From assembly GCA_943787535.1 (NCBI GenBank), contig CALSMU010000008.1:1-64000 (forward strand): a stretch of DNA of 64,000 nucleotides. The letters run 5' to 3'. How positions within the stretch are numbered: position 1 is the first letter of the stretch; every line of letters begins with the position of its first letter. The notes below the pieces were generated by a model, which searched no databases, had not been told where the DNA came from, and worked only from the letters and a program-made list of their open reading frames with translations. The DNA is from an uncultured Flavobacteriales bacterium (GTDB taxonomy: Bacteria > Bacteroidota > Bacteroidia > Flavobacteriales_D > Parvicellaceae). This document shows positions 34,007 through 43,370 of the stretch, one piece after another. A program made the position numbers and the translations under genes.

Positions 34007-34090
34007 ATTCTTTATTAATCTTCTCTTTTAAAATTGTCTGTTGTACATTTGCGCGCTCTAATAATAATTAAGAAAGTAATTCTTGCGTAA

Positions 34091-35317
34091 ATGAAAACCT
34101 ATATTCTTTCAAATGGAATAAAAATAGTGCACAAGTACATGCCAGGAGTGGCTGTTTCTCATTGTGGATTAATCTTAAAGTTTGGTTCTCGCAATGAAAA
34201 AAAAACTGAGCATGGGATAGCTCATCTTATCGAACATTGTTTGTTTAAGGGAACAGAGAAAAGGAAGGCATTTCATATTTTGAGCAGATTGGATGCTGTT
34301 GGAGGAGAGTTGAATGCGTATACCACAAAAGAAGAGCTCTGTGTATATGCTTCTTATATTAACCAATATTACGAGAGAGCGATTGAGCTAATTTGTGATA
34401 TCACTTTTCATTCAACCTTTTTAGATAAAGAAATTGACAAAGAGAAAGAGGTGATCACGGATGAAATTCACTCCTATGCAGATAACCCTTCAGAAACAAT
34501 TTTTGAAGATTTTGAAACTATATTATACCCCAATCATGCTTTGGGTAGAACAATTTTAGGCACTGAAAAAAGTATAAAAAAATTCTCACAAAAAGACATT
34601 CAGCGTTTTCTAAATAGAATGATGGATACTTCTCAAATTGTATTTAGTTCTGTTGGAAACATTCCGTATGTTAAATTTGAAAAGTTAATTGAAAAGTATC
34701 TAGCTATTATCCCCGAGATATCTTCAAGTGATAAATTGAATACAGTTTCAAAATTTAAGCGCGACAACGTGGAGTTGAAAAAAGATTTGGTTCAAGCTCA
34801 CTGCATTATGGGATTGCCTTCTTATCCTCTAAAAAATGAAAAAAGAAAAGTACTTGTCTTGCTTGCAAATATTTTAGGAGGAAGTGGAATGAATAACCGA
34901 TTGAATTTAAATATTCGTGAAAAATATGGTTATACCTATAGCATTGAGTCCAATTATCAATCCTTTATCGATACAGGAAATTTTAATATTTACTTTAGTT
35001 CGGAGACGAAGAATTTTGATAAAATAATGAAGTTGATTAAGAAGGAATTAAATATTTTAAAAAGTAAGAAAATTGGTGCAACGCAGCTTTCTTTGGCAAA
35101 AAAACAATTGAAAGGACATATAGCTATTGGACATGATAATAATTCTAATTTGATGCTGTCAATAGGCAAAAGCATGTTGTATTTTGATGAGGTTGAAAGC
35201 ATTGAAGGTGTTTATGATAAAATCGATAGTATTAGTGCAGCATCATTATTAGAAGTAGCTAATGAGATGTTGGATATTGACAAGTTTTCAAGCCTTTCAT
35301 TTATTCCTAAAAAATAA
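34091..35317 (+). CDS. M16 family zinc peptidase
   Basis: HLIEHCLFKGT (HxxEH) and downstream E; NIREKYGYTYSIES. Confidence 0.95.
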   Translation: MKTYILSNGIKIVHKYMPGVAVSHCGLILKFGSRNEKKTEHGIAHLIEHCLFKGTEKRKAFHILSRLDAVGGELNAYTTKEELCVYASYINQYYERAIELICDITFHSTFLDKEIDKEKEVITDEIHSYADNPSETIFEDFETILYPNHALGRTILGTEKSIKKFSQKDIQRFLNRMMDTSQIVFSSVGNIPYVKFEKLIEKYLAIIPEISSSDKLNTVSKFKRDNVELKKDLVQAHCIMGLPSYPLKNEKRKVLVLLANILGGSGMNNRLNLNIREKYGYTYSIESNYQSFIDTGNFNIYFSSETKNFDKIMKLIKKELNILKSKKIGATQLSLAKKQLKGHIAIGHDNNSNLMLSIGKSMLYFDEVESIEGVYDKIDSISAASLLEVANEMLDIDKFSSLSFIPKK

Positions 35318-35325
35318 ATTAGCAG

Positions 35326-35967
35326 ATGGATTTTTTACCAAAAGAAATAGATGCTTATAGTGTCTCTCATACTACATCAGAAACGGAAGTTTTAAATGAT
35401 TTGAATAGGCAGACGAATATTCAAATATTGCAACCAAGAATGCTTTCAGGACATTTGCAAGGAAGGGTTTTAAGCATGTTTAGTAATATGATTCAACCGA
35501 CCAATATTCTTGAAATAGGCACATACACTGGTTACAGTGCAATCTGTTTGGCGGAGGGATTAAAGAAAGGCGGAAAAGTTGTTACAATTGATAGAAATGC
35601 TGAATTAGAAGATTTTGCATCTTCTTATTTTGAAATGGCAAATGTTTCCAAAAATATTGATTTTAGAATTGGAAATGCAATTGAAATTATTCCTACTCTA
35701 AAAGAAAAATTTGATTTGGTTTTTATTGATGCTGATAAGAGAAATTATTCAAATTATTTCGATTTGGTAATTGATAACCTCCCCACAGGTGCTTATATAA
35801 TTGCAGATAATGTATTGTGGAGTGGAAAAGTAGTTCAGAAAGTTGAAGAACTCGATATGGAAACAAAAGCAATCATAGAATACAATGAAAAAATTCATAA
35901 TGACCCTAGAGTGGAGAACATTCTATTCCCAATAAGAGATGGCTTAATGATAGCCAGAAAGTTGTAA
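35326..35967 (+). CDS. SAM-dependent O-methyltransferase
   Basis: ILEIGTYTGYSAICLAEGL; FDLVFIDADKRNYSNYFD; ADNVLWSGKV. Confidence 0.95.
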   Translation: MDFLPKEIDAYSVSHTTSETEVLNDLNRQTNIQILQPRMLSGHLQGRVLSMFSNMIQPTNILEIGTYTGYSAICLAEGLKKGGKVVTIDRNAELEDFASSYFEMANVSKNIDFRIGNAIEIIPTLKEKFDLVFIDADKRNYSNYFDLVIDNLPTGAYIIADNVLWSGKVVQKVEELDMETKAIIEYNEKIHNDPRVENILFPIRDGLMIARKL

Positions 35968-36035
35968 TCTTCCCTATTGTATTATTGAAAGCAAAGTGCA
36001 TTAACTTCTCTAAATGCATTAATAATCAACAGAGC

Positions 36036-37664
36036 TTACTCAAACTTTATTGCTTTAATAGGACTAATTCGCGTTATCATATAAGATGGCAAAACTAAGG
36101 CTATAAAGCAGGTTACAAATGCACAAGCATCTACCAAAATAAGCGTAGTAACTGGAAATCCCATTGGCACTATGCTCACATAGTAATTGGCTTGTGGTAA
36201 GGTAAGAATGTGAAATTGGTTTTGAAGAACAATCATTCCTATTGCTAAAATATTCCCATATAACATTCCTTTGGTAATGAGGTAACCACCATTGTATAAA
36301 AATATTTTTCGGATGCTCCAATTTCCTTGTCCCAAAGCTTTTAGAATACCTATCATTTGAGTTCTTTCTAAAATGATAACTAATAGGGCTGAAGTCATAT
36401 TGATGATTGCAACTAAAATCATTAACCCAATTATTATGTAAACATTTAGATCCAGCATATTAAGCCAATTAAAGATTTCTTCATTTCGCTCAGTGATTGC
36501 TGATGCACTAAATTCTCTTGTAGTATGTTTTTTAATTAAATCTTTTGCAACAAACAAATCATTATAGTCTTTTAGTAAAATTTCAAATCCACCTGTATAA
36601 TATTTTGCACTTCCACCTGATGTTTTTAATGCTGTGGTAATCCTATTTCCGTTAAAGTTATATTCAAGTGTGTTATCATCAACCATGTCAAAATCAATTC
36701 TCATATCAGAAGATGAACAATCGCAAGAAAAGGTGCTATCCACTTTGATTGATAGCCAAGCAGTATCCGGTACAGACTTTTGCTCAGGTTCATCTAAGTA
36801 ACTGTAAGATTGAAAATCAGTCGCTATTAACTGAATTGTGGTGTCTCTTATAGGGCAAAGAATAATCTCGTATTCATCAGAATAGCTGCTTCCATTCCAA
36901 CTGTATCTGTAGTTTTCATTGCCTCCAATGACTTGCGCTTCAATTACAGGAAAGCCATTTTTACATTCATCTTTTAAAAATAAATTTGCAGTAATTCCCC
37001 AGTTATTTAATTTTCGAATATGATTGATGTCAATAATGGCAAATTGCTTATCGAAATCTTCCATTCCCGTTTCGTATATCCCTGCAATAATAAGATTGCG
37101 TTGTTTGGGTCCAGCCTCTTTTACGAAATAGATAGTTACTTTCTCATTGAGTTCAAGTTTTAATTTTTTTGCAACATAACTAGATATTAAAATACTATCA
37201 TTGATTGCTTCGTTTGTGTAAATTGGTATTTTACCGGTTACTAAATTTTTCTGAAAAAATGAAGGATCAAAATCTTGGGTAATTCCTTTAAAAATAACTC
37301 CTTGAATTTCTTTTTTCTTATCTCCACGCGTTTGAATTATGGCAGGTTTGTAGGCAAAGTTTTGAATGTGCTTCACCTTTTCTTCATTATAAATGTCTTT
37401 CAAAAAAGGTTGGTCCGCAATCATTGGAGTAGATTCAAAAGAAAGATTACCAAATTCCGGAGTGATTTGAATATGCGAACCAAAACCAATAACTTTATCC
37501 CGAATCTCTTTTTGGAAACCGGTCGCGATGGAAACCGACAAGAGCATGACCGCTATGCCTAAAGTAATGCCTATTATTGCAAGAGATACAATAGGACGTG
37601 AAATTTTCTTATTAGAAGATTTCCCTTTTAGCATGCGTTTTGCAATATATAGCTCAGTGTTCAA
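36036..37664 (-). CDS. FtsX/LolE-type ABC transporter permease with a PKD-like insertion (ORF opens at 37688 with TTG; a TTG at 37664 giving M-NTELYIAKRML is a plausible start)
   Basis: N-term YIAKRMLKGKSSNKKISRPIVSLAIIGITLGIAVMLLSVSIATGFQKEIRDKV; C-term TM block ILKALGQGNWSIRKIFLYNGGYLI. Confidence 0.85.
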   Translation of the reverse strand: MNTELYIAKRMLKGKSSNKKISRPIVSLAIIGITLGIAVMLLSVSIATGFQKEIRDKVIGFGSHIQITPEFGNLSFESTPMIADQPFLKDIYNEEKVKHIQNFAYKPAIIQTRGDKKKEIQGVIFKGITQDFDPSFFQKNLVTGKIPIYTNEAINDSILISSYVAKKLKLELNEKVTIYFVKEAGPKQRNLIIAGIYETGMEDFDKQFAIIDINHIRKLNNWGITANLFLKDECKNGFPVIEAQVIGGNENYRYSWNGSSYSDEYEIILCPIRDTTIQLIATDFQSYSYLDEPEQKSVPDTAWLSIKVDSTFSCDCSSSDMRIDFDMVDDNTLEYNFNGNRITTALKTSGGSAKYYTGGFEILLKDYNDLFVAKDLIKKHTTREFSASAITERNEEIFNWLNMLDLNVYIIIGLMILVAIINMTSALLVIILERTQMIGILKALGQGNWSIRKIFLYNGGYLITKGMLYGNILAIGMIVLQNQFHILTLPQANYYVSIVPMGFPVTTLILVDACAFVTCFIALVLPSYMITRISPIKAIKFE

Positions 37665-37677
37665 ATAAAATGAATTA

Positions 37678-38898
37678 ATGAAGTACAAGTTTAATAAAGT
37701 TTTTGGTCTACTGCTAGTACTAGCAGTAATGAATTCATTTCAATTAATAGCCCAGTATAAAACTACCATTAAAGTAGGAAGTGAAATGTTTGATCAATAT
37801 TTACCAATTATTAAAGAAAAACGCGTTGCTATTATTGGAAATCAAACTTCAACGGTTGGTTCAATTCACTTGGTAGATACCTTATTGTCATTAGGAATAG
37901 ATGTGAAAAAAGTTTTTGCTCCTGAGCATGGTTTTCGAGGAAATGCTGATGCAGGCGAAAAAGTTACAGATGGAAAAGATAGCAAAACAGGCTTACCTAT
38001 TTTGTCTCTTTATGGCAGAAAAAACAGAAAACCAAGTGTCGAAAAATTATTGGATGTAGATGTTGTAATATTCGATATTCAAGATGTAGGTGCGCGTTTT
38101 TACACCTATATAAGTACAATGCATTATGTAATGGAGGCATGTGCTGAACAGCATAAAAAAATGATTATTCTGGATCGACCCAATCCAAATGGTTTTTATG
38201 TAGATGGACCAATTCTTAAAAACGGAAATGAATCTTTTGTTGGAATGCACCCAGTGCCAATTGTACATGGGATGACGATTGGAGAATATGGGCAAATGAT
38301 TAATGGAGAAAAATGGTTAGCAAATGGTGTTCAATGTGACTTGCTTGTTGTTGAATGTCAGAACTATGAACATTCCGACTTTTACGAATTACCAATAAAA
38401 CCTTCTCCCAACTTACCAAACATGGCAAGTATTTATTTGTATCCTTCTTTATGTTTGTTTGAAGGAACGAATGTAAGCATAGGAAGAGGCACGCAGAAAC
38501 CGTTTCAGATGATAGGCTCACCCTTAATAGTGGAAACGGGTTTTTCGTTTACTCCGAAACCAACACCCGGAGCAAAGCACCCAAAATTGGATGGCGAAAA
38601 ATGCAACGGTTATGATTTGGAAGACTTTGGAGAGCACTACTTACGGAGCCTTGGAAAATTATATTTACATTGGGTAGTAGCAATTTATCAGGAATCATCG
38701 AATAAAACAGATTTTTTCAGAAAAGACGGCTTTTTTAAACTATTGACTGGAGATAAAAAAATTCGGGAAATGATTGAAACTGGAAAAGATGCAAATGAAA
38801 TTTGGGAAAGCTTCCAAGATGAGGTTAAGCTTTTTAAAATTACGCGAAAGAAGTATCTGCTCTATCCGGATTTTGAATGTATCGACATAAATTATTAG
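37678..38898 (+). CDS. DUF1343 (NamZ/YbbC-like exo-N-acetylmuramidase) family protein
   Basis: VAIIGNQTSTV, FAPEHGFRGNADAGEKV, FDIQDVGARFYTYISTMHYVMEAC, LDRPNPNG. Confidence 0.93.
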   Translation: MKYKFNKVFGLLLVLAVMNSFQLIAQYKTTIKVGSEMFDQYLPIIKEKRVAIIGNQTSTVGSIHLVDTLLSLGIDVKKVFAPEHGFRGNADAGEKVTDGKDSKTGLPILSLYGRKNRKPSVEKLLDVDVVIFDIQDVGARFYTYISTMHYVMEACAEQHKKMIILDRPNPNGFYVDGPILKNGNESFVGMHPVPIVHGMTIGEYGQMINGEKWLANGVQCDLLVVECQNYEHSDFYELPIKPSPNLPNMASIYLYPSLCLFEGTNVSIGRGTQKPFQMIGSPLIVETGFSFTPKPTPGAKHPKLDGEKCNGYDLEDFGEHYLRSLGKLYLHWVVAIYQESSNKTDFFRKDGFFKLLTGDKKIREMIETGKDANEIWESFQDEVKLFKITRKKYLLYPDFECIDINY

Positions 38899-38975
38899 AA
38901 TATTCTGTTGTCCGTTTCCTTTCCATAATGAACAGCTAATTCAGATGTGTCTGTTGGTTGATTTGAATTTATTAT

Positions 38976-39824
38976 CTAGGTCCTTCCAAACTCCTTGTGC
39001 TGACTTTTCAGTTTTTTTCCAACTTCCGAAATCTCCATTGTTTTTTCAAATTCAACCATTAAACTATGGTCTGTAAGAATTTTAAAACTTGTATTTAGTT
39101 TGAATATTTCTTTATATACTTCCTTTTTAGTATTCAAGTCGTAGTCTTTGTTTTTTCGTAACCGTTTTTTATATGCTCGCCAATTGGAAAAATATATGAA
39201 AGGGTAAAAGATGAACAATAGAAAAAAGGAAGTTGATTTCATTCTTGTAAAATGAACCTCTTTAATTTTGAATCCAGAAAGCCGACCAAGAACCCGTAGT
39301 TTTTGAATTCCAACTAAAAAAATATGTCCATAATAGACTTCGCTGGTAATATCTTGCTTAGACATCCATACACTGTCCAATTCATTCGGTGCCATCATCG
39401 ATCCAAACCTTTCTGATTCTCCCGATAGATAACTCAATTTTGCTTTTAAATTAGAATAGTTAGGTGTTGTAATTAATAAGTTTCCACCTTTTTTTAATAC
39501 ACGGTTAAAGTTTTTAAAAGCTAATAACTGATCTGAAAAATGTTCGATACCTTCCTGACAAATAAGTATATCAGCGAATTCATCACCCAATGGAATTCCT
39601 TCATTAATATTTGCTCGATTGCAAGTTAATCCATCTATATTAAAGTATTCTGGGAATAAATCAAATGGGTATGGATCTGCCCCAAATTCTTTTATGATTC
39701 TTGATGTTACTCCATTGCCTGCAGGAAAATCGATAACTTTTTTATTCTTAAAGCGCTCTTGATTTTTACTTAAGAACTTTTTCACATGGAACTTGATGCT
39801 TTTAGGGTTGTCTTCAAAATTCAT
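38976..39824 (-). CDS. Class I SAM-dependent methyltransferase
   Basis: IDFPAGNGVTSRIIKEFGADPYPFDL; ILICQEGIEHFSDQLLAFKNFNRVLKKGGNLLITTPN. Confidence 0.88.
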   Translation of the reverse strand: MNFEDNPKSIKFHVKKFLSKNQERFKNKKVIDFPAGNGVTSRIIKEFGADPYPFDLFPEYFNIDGLTCNRANINEGIPLGDEFADILICQEGIEHFSDQLLAFKNFNRVLKKGGNLLITTPNYSNLKAKLSYLSGESERFGSMMAPNELDSVWMSKQDITSEVYYGHIFLVGIQKLRVLGRLSGFKIKEVHFTRMKSTSFFLLFIFYPFIYFSNWRAYKKRLRKNKDYDLNTKKEVYKEIFKLNTSFKILTDHSLMVEFEKTMEISEVGKKLKSQHKEFGRT

Positions 39825-39900
39825 TTAACGCGTTTAAAATTTTTGACAAAGATATCTTATTAAATGTCCCTTTTTCCTGTTTTTCTGTTATAATAGCAAA

Positions 39901-40434
39901 GTGAAACCAATCAAAACATATTTACTATTTTTACCATTGTCTATCTCACATTTTTTTTTGGGTCAAAATAGTATGCTTACCCCAGAAGAGAAAGCAATTT
40001 TACACCACGTGGTAATTAAAAGTCCTGCACTAAACAGAAACCTTGGTGAATACTTTAAATACGCGGGTGATACAGTTTATTTCTTGTATAAAAGTAAAGG
40101 AGAGCAGCTGCGAGATTCAATAATTGATTATGATTCTATAGAGCAGGTTATCGTTTATGAACCTTCGTTGTTAGAGGTGAATTTTAATGAACTTAAAAAA
40201 GCTTCTCAAGGACTACTTTCTGAAGTAGCAACAAAAATGGCTTTACAAACTACTTATCGAGAGCTTAACAGGAGAGATGAAATAAAAAAAGAGGGAATAT
40301 CGGATAGCGTATATGTCAATTTTTTAAGAGAATTATCTACTAGTCTGCCGGATAAAGCAGTTCGAATAAAAAATGGTCAGCGTGATACCAATTTCGACGA
40401 TAATGAATGTTCTGGATCCAAATATTATTTTTAA
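39901..40434 (+). CDS. Exported hypothetical protein; probable N-terminal part of a frame-split gene
   Basis: GTG start; signal peptide (TYLLFLPLSISHFFLGQ); overlaps next ORF. Confidence 0.6.
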   Translation: MKPIKTYLLFLPLSISHFFLGQNSMLTPEEKAILHHVVIKSPALNRNLGEYFKYAGDTVYFLYKSKGEQLRDSIIDYDSIEQVIVYEPSLLEVNFNELKKASQGLLSEVATKMALQTTYRELNRRDEIKKEGISDSVYVNFLRELSTSLPDKAVRIKNGQRDTNFDDNECSGSKYYF

Positions 40435-42217
40435 TAATAGAGTGAAGGAATTAAATGAATTAAAGAATTTCAAGTTGGTTGAGCAACAAGAAATAGTCAA
40501 CGTTATTTCCGAATCAATACGAAAATTTATTCAGAACAAGTCGTATGAGTATTTTTTGAAAATAGGAGGTAAAAGTGGTTTTTACAAAAGTATTTTGTTA
40601 GCAGCCGGTGATGGAAGTGGAACAGCAGGTTTGCTGCATGAAAAAGAATTAATTAGGGGTAGAAGAAATAGTTTAGGGGTACCAAAAGGTGTGGGGTTAT
40701 TCACTTATGACACTAAAATAGTTTCTGGATATGAAAATATGCAGTCTATTGTGGCAAATCAGACTGCGGTAAGGGAGTTTGAAGCCATGAAAAATGGCTA
40801 TACAAATATTCACTTTAGCATTTGGGGTTTTAATTCTCGGCAGCAATCTACAGTGGTTGTAACTAGAGAAGGGCAGTCATATTTATTATATGCGTCGAAG
40901 CTTTCGAAAGAACTATCCCCTGATTCTGCGTTTGGAAATGGTCAAACTTTGCATACAAATATCAAAAGGTTGGAGTTTAAAAGTATTCCATTTGTAGACA
41001 ATGAAATTAATGGAGAGGAAGGATTAAAATACTGGGTAGAACACTATACAAAAGCATTGGACGAGAATCTATTGAAAATAAAGGAAACAGAATTTGAATT
41101 AGATAAAAATCGATATTCACAAAATAAAACCCAAAAGAAAACCACTTTGTTACAAGAAAGACTTTCGGCGTTGTATAATCGTAAACCCCAAATTGTAAAA
41201 CAATTGAAAAAAGCCAAAAAGGGATTAGCAATTGAAGAAGAGAGGTTGAAGCGATTTAGGTTTAGGCTTACAGAATTGAAAATGTTCAGGGGAGATTTTC
41301 AGGTAAAATATTCAAACTTTGGCTATGTTTACACGTATACGGATGGCTGTACTTTTAATGCATTTACGCAAAATTTTGTAATTCCCGATTCATTAAAATC
41401 TGAGGACTTTAAGGTACGGGTGATTACGATTGGCCCAGATGCTACTAGTGAACATGTAGATGAAGTGCAGTTACAAGTTGGTGTTACAACAGGGAAACCA
41501 GAAGATAAGTTGCCGAATGACTTTTATTTAGAATTTGAGGATGCATTTACTTCAGATCAATTTGAATTGGGTAGTTTTTCATTGAACCCCGTTGAATTGT
41601 ATGAAGTGAGTAAACAATTACACAGTAGTTATCTTCATGGAGGAGATGTTTATTTAGAGTTACTTGCAAACGGAATAGGTCAGGTAAGAGGAGGAGAACT
41701 AATTTCATCTTCGGCAAAGCAGCTAGATAATTATCCAGGGGATACCGATGAAGAAAAGATGGCCTCAAGAGAGTCACAAGAGTTTACCGAGCTCAGACGT
41801 GCATCCCTATCATTTAGAATGGAAAAAAATGATTTAGCCTTAACGATTAGCTCTTTTACTGATCCTGTCAAATCAAACTTTTCCAAAAAAAATATAGTGG
41901 CTAAACCTTTAAAAGAGAAATATTCTACACTATCAGAAAATGATTTATTGAGTGCGTTTCGAACTTTTTATATATGTGAAAGGTTTATGGGAGAATTATT
42001 ACGTGCTGTTTATTTTAATTTTGAAGGGAAAACGAAAACAAAAATGATGTCCTTGTTGAAACGTAAATTGGATAAGTCTGTAGTCAATGTTAAAAGCATA
42101 ACCATTGATTATGCCGAGTATTCAGACGTTGTTCATAATGATGTAGATTTTTTTTCTCATCTCTTAGAAAAGTTTAAAAAACAAAAGGAGCTAGAAAGTG
42201 CTATAATGGGAATTTAA
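40403..42217 (+). CDS. Hypothetical protein (ORF opens at 40373); probable C-terminal part of the same gene
   Basis: Long ORF without its own signal peptide; overlaps previous ORF in another frame. Confidence 0.6.
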   Translation: MNVLDPNIIFNNRVKELNELKNFKLVEQQEIVNVISESIRKFIQNKSYEYFLKIGGKSGFYKSILLAAGDGSGTAGLLHEKELIRGRRNSLGVPKGVGLFTYDTKIVSGYENMQSIVANQTAVREFEAMKNGYTNIHFSIWGFNSRQQSTVVVTREGQSYLLYASKLSKELSPDSAFGNGQTLHTNIKRLEFKSIPFVDNEINGEEGLKYWVEHYTKALDENLLKIKETEFELDKNRYSQNKTQKKTTLLQERLSALYNRKPQIVKQLKKAKKGLAIEEERLKRFRFRLTELKMFRGDFQVKYSNFGYVYTYTDGCTFNAFTQNFVIPDSLKSEDFKVRVITIGPDATSEHVDEVQLQVGVTTGKPEDKLPNDFYLEFEDAFTSDQFELGSFSLNPVELYEVSKQLHSSYLHGGDVYLELLANGIGQVRGGELISSSAKQLDNYPGDTDEEKMASRESQEFTELRRASLSFRMEKNDLALTISSFTDPVKSNFSKKNIVAKPLKEKYSTLSENDLLSAFRTFYICERFMGELLRAVYFNFEGKTKTKMMSLLKRKLDKSVVNVKSITIDYAEYSDVVHNDVDFFSHLLEKFKKQKELESAIMGI

Positions 42218-42285
42218 AAATAGCTTCTTTTTTTTGGGGATTGTAAAAATAACTAATCAGACTTTTTATTTTTTAAAATAATTAG

Positions 42286-42318
42286 TTGGGGAAAATGCTT
42301 ACATAGGAGTTAAATTTG
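42286..42318 (+). promoter_or_regulatory. Candidate Bacteroidota promoter of the ilv operon (TTG-N22-TAAATTTG)
   Basis: TTG at 42286-42288 and TAAATTTG at 42311-42318, within the known TTG-N17-23-TAnnTTTG pattern. Confidence 0.55.
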
Positions 42319-42327
42319 TGCTTTGAA

Positions 42328-42390
42328 ATGAAACAAAAAATAAACATATCACTACTTACAGTCATTATTATTTCTTCGCCATGTTGGTGA
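42328..42390 (+). CDS. ilv operon leader peptide MKQKINISLLTVIIISSPCW
   Basis: 20-codon ORF with 8 Ile/Leu/Val codons (ATA, ATA, CTA, CTT, GTC, ATT, ATT, ATT) directly upstream of a terminator and ilvE. Confidence 0.85.
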   Translation: MKQKINISLLTVIIISSPCW

Positions 42391-42449
42391 GATAGGAAGA
42401 ATATTGCATTAATATTTAAAGCCTTTCTCAACAGAAAGGCTTTTTTTTT
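42383..42449 (+). promoter_or_regulatory. Transcription attenuator: antiterminator arm 42383-42396 versus terminator stem 42418-42443
   Basis: GTTGGTGAGATAGG is near-complementary to CCTTTCTCAAC (42422-42432), the 5' arm and loop of the terminator. Confidence 0.75.
42418..42449 (+). terminator. Attenuator terminator upstream of ilvE
   Basis: AAAGCCTTTCT-caac-AGAAAGGCTTT followed by T run. Confidence 0.92.
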
Positions 42450-42478
42450 GAAAAAATAAATTACTAAACAATAACAAA

Positions 42479-43369
42479 ATGTATTACAACGACGAAACAA
42501 TAATCTATTTGGATGGTGAATGGTTAAAAGCCAAAGAAACATCTACGAGCCTTTATTCACAAACTTTACACTATGGGTCTGGAGTTTTTGAAGGCATTAG
42601 GTCGTATAAAACAGAAGATGGTGCGAAAGTTTTTAAAGCCAAAGAGCATTACGAAAGATTGCTCTATTCAGCTGAGAAAATGCATATCCAATTGCAATAT
42701 TCAGTGGAGGAATTAACAGCCCTTACCTATCAATTATTAGAAAAAAACAACTTGGAGAATGCTTATATCAGACCATTAGTTTACCTCGGTGAAAACATGG
42801 CCTTGCAGCCAACCGATGAGGTGCATGTAATGCTATCCGCTTGGGAATGGGGTAAATACTTAGGTGATTCTCAATTGCGTTTAATGACTTCTTCTTTTCA
42901 AAGACCAAACCCGAAATCATGTTTTGTTGAGGCAAAAGTAACGGGTCACTACACAAATTCGATTTTAGCAACCACTGAAGCAAAACAAAAAGGGTTCGAT
43001 GAAGCTTTGTTATTAGATATGCATGAAAACGTTGCTGAAGGTCCAGGAGCAAATTTCTTTTATGAAAAAGAGGGCAAGCTTTTTACCGCTCCAGTAGGAA
43101 ATATATTAAATGGAGTAACTAGACAAACTATATTTGAGCTAGCTGATGAGTTAGGTTTTGAATTGGAAGAGAAGTTTTTCACTCCCGAAGAAGTCTATGA
43201 TGCTGATGGTGCTTTCTTTACGGGTACTGCCGCAGAAGTTGCAGGTGTGGAAAGTTTAGATGGTCATAAATTTAATTTTAGTTGGGAAGACACGATGGGA
43301 TTCGATTTGGCAAATGCTTATCAAAATCGTGTAAGAAAGAAGGAATACAAACAATTTGAATTAGTCTAA
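42479..43369 (+). CDS. ilvE: Branched-chain amino acid aminotransferase
   Basis: [44 protein letters not shown]. Confidence 0.97.
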   Translation: MYYNDETIIYLDGEWLKAKETSTSLYSQTLHYGSGVFEGIRSYKTEDGAKVFKAKEHYERLLYSAEKMHIQLQYSVEELTALTYQLLEKNNLENAYIRPLVYLGENMALQPTDEVHVMLSAWEWGKYLGDSQLRLMTSSFQRPNPKSCFVEAKVTGHYTNSILATTEAKQKGFDEALLLDMHENVAEGPGANFFYEKEGKLFTAPVGNILNGVTRQTIFELADELGFELEEKFFTPEEVYDADGAFFTGTAAEVAGVESLDGHKFNFSWEDTMGFDLANAYQNRVRKKEYKQFELV

Positions 43370-43370
43370 A

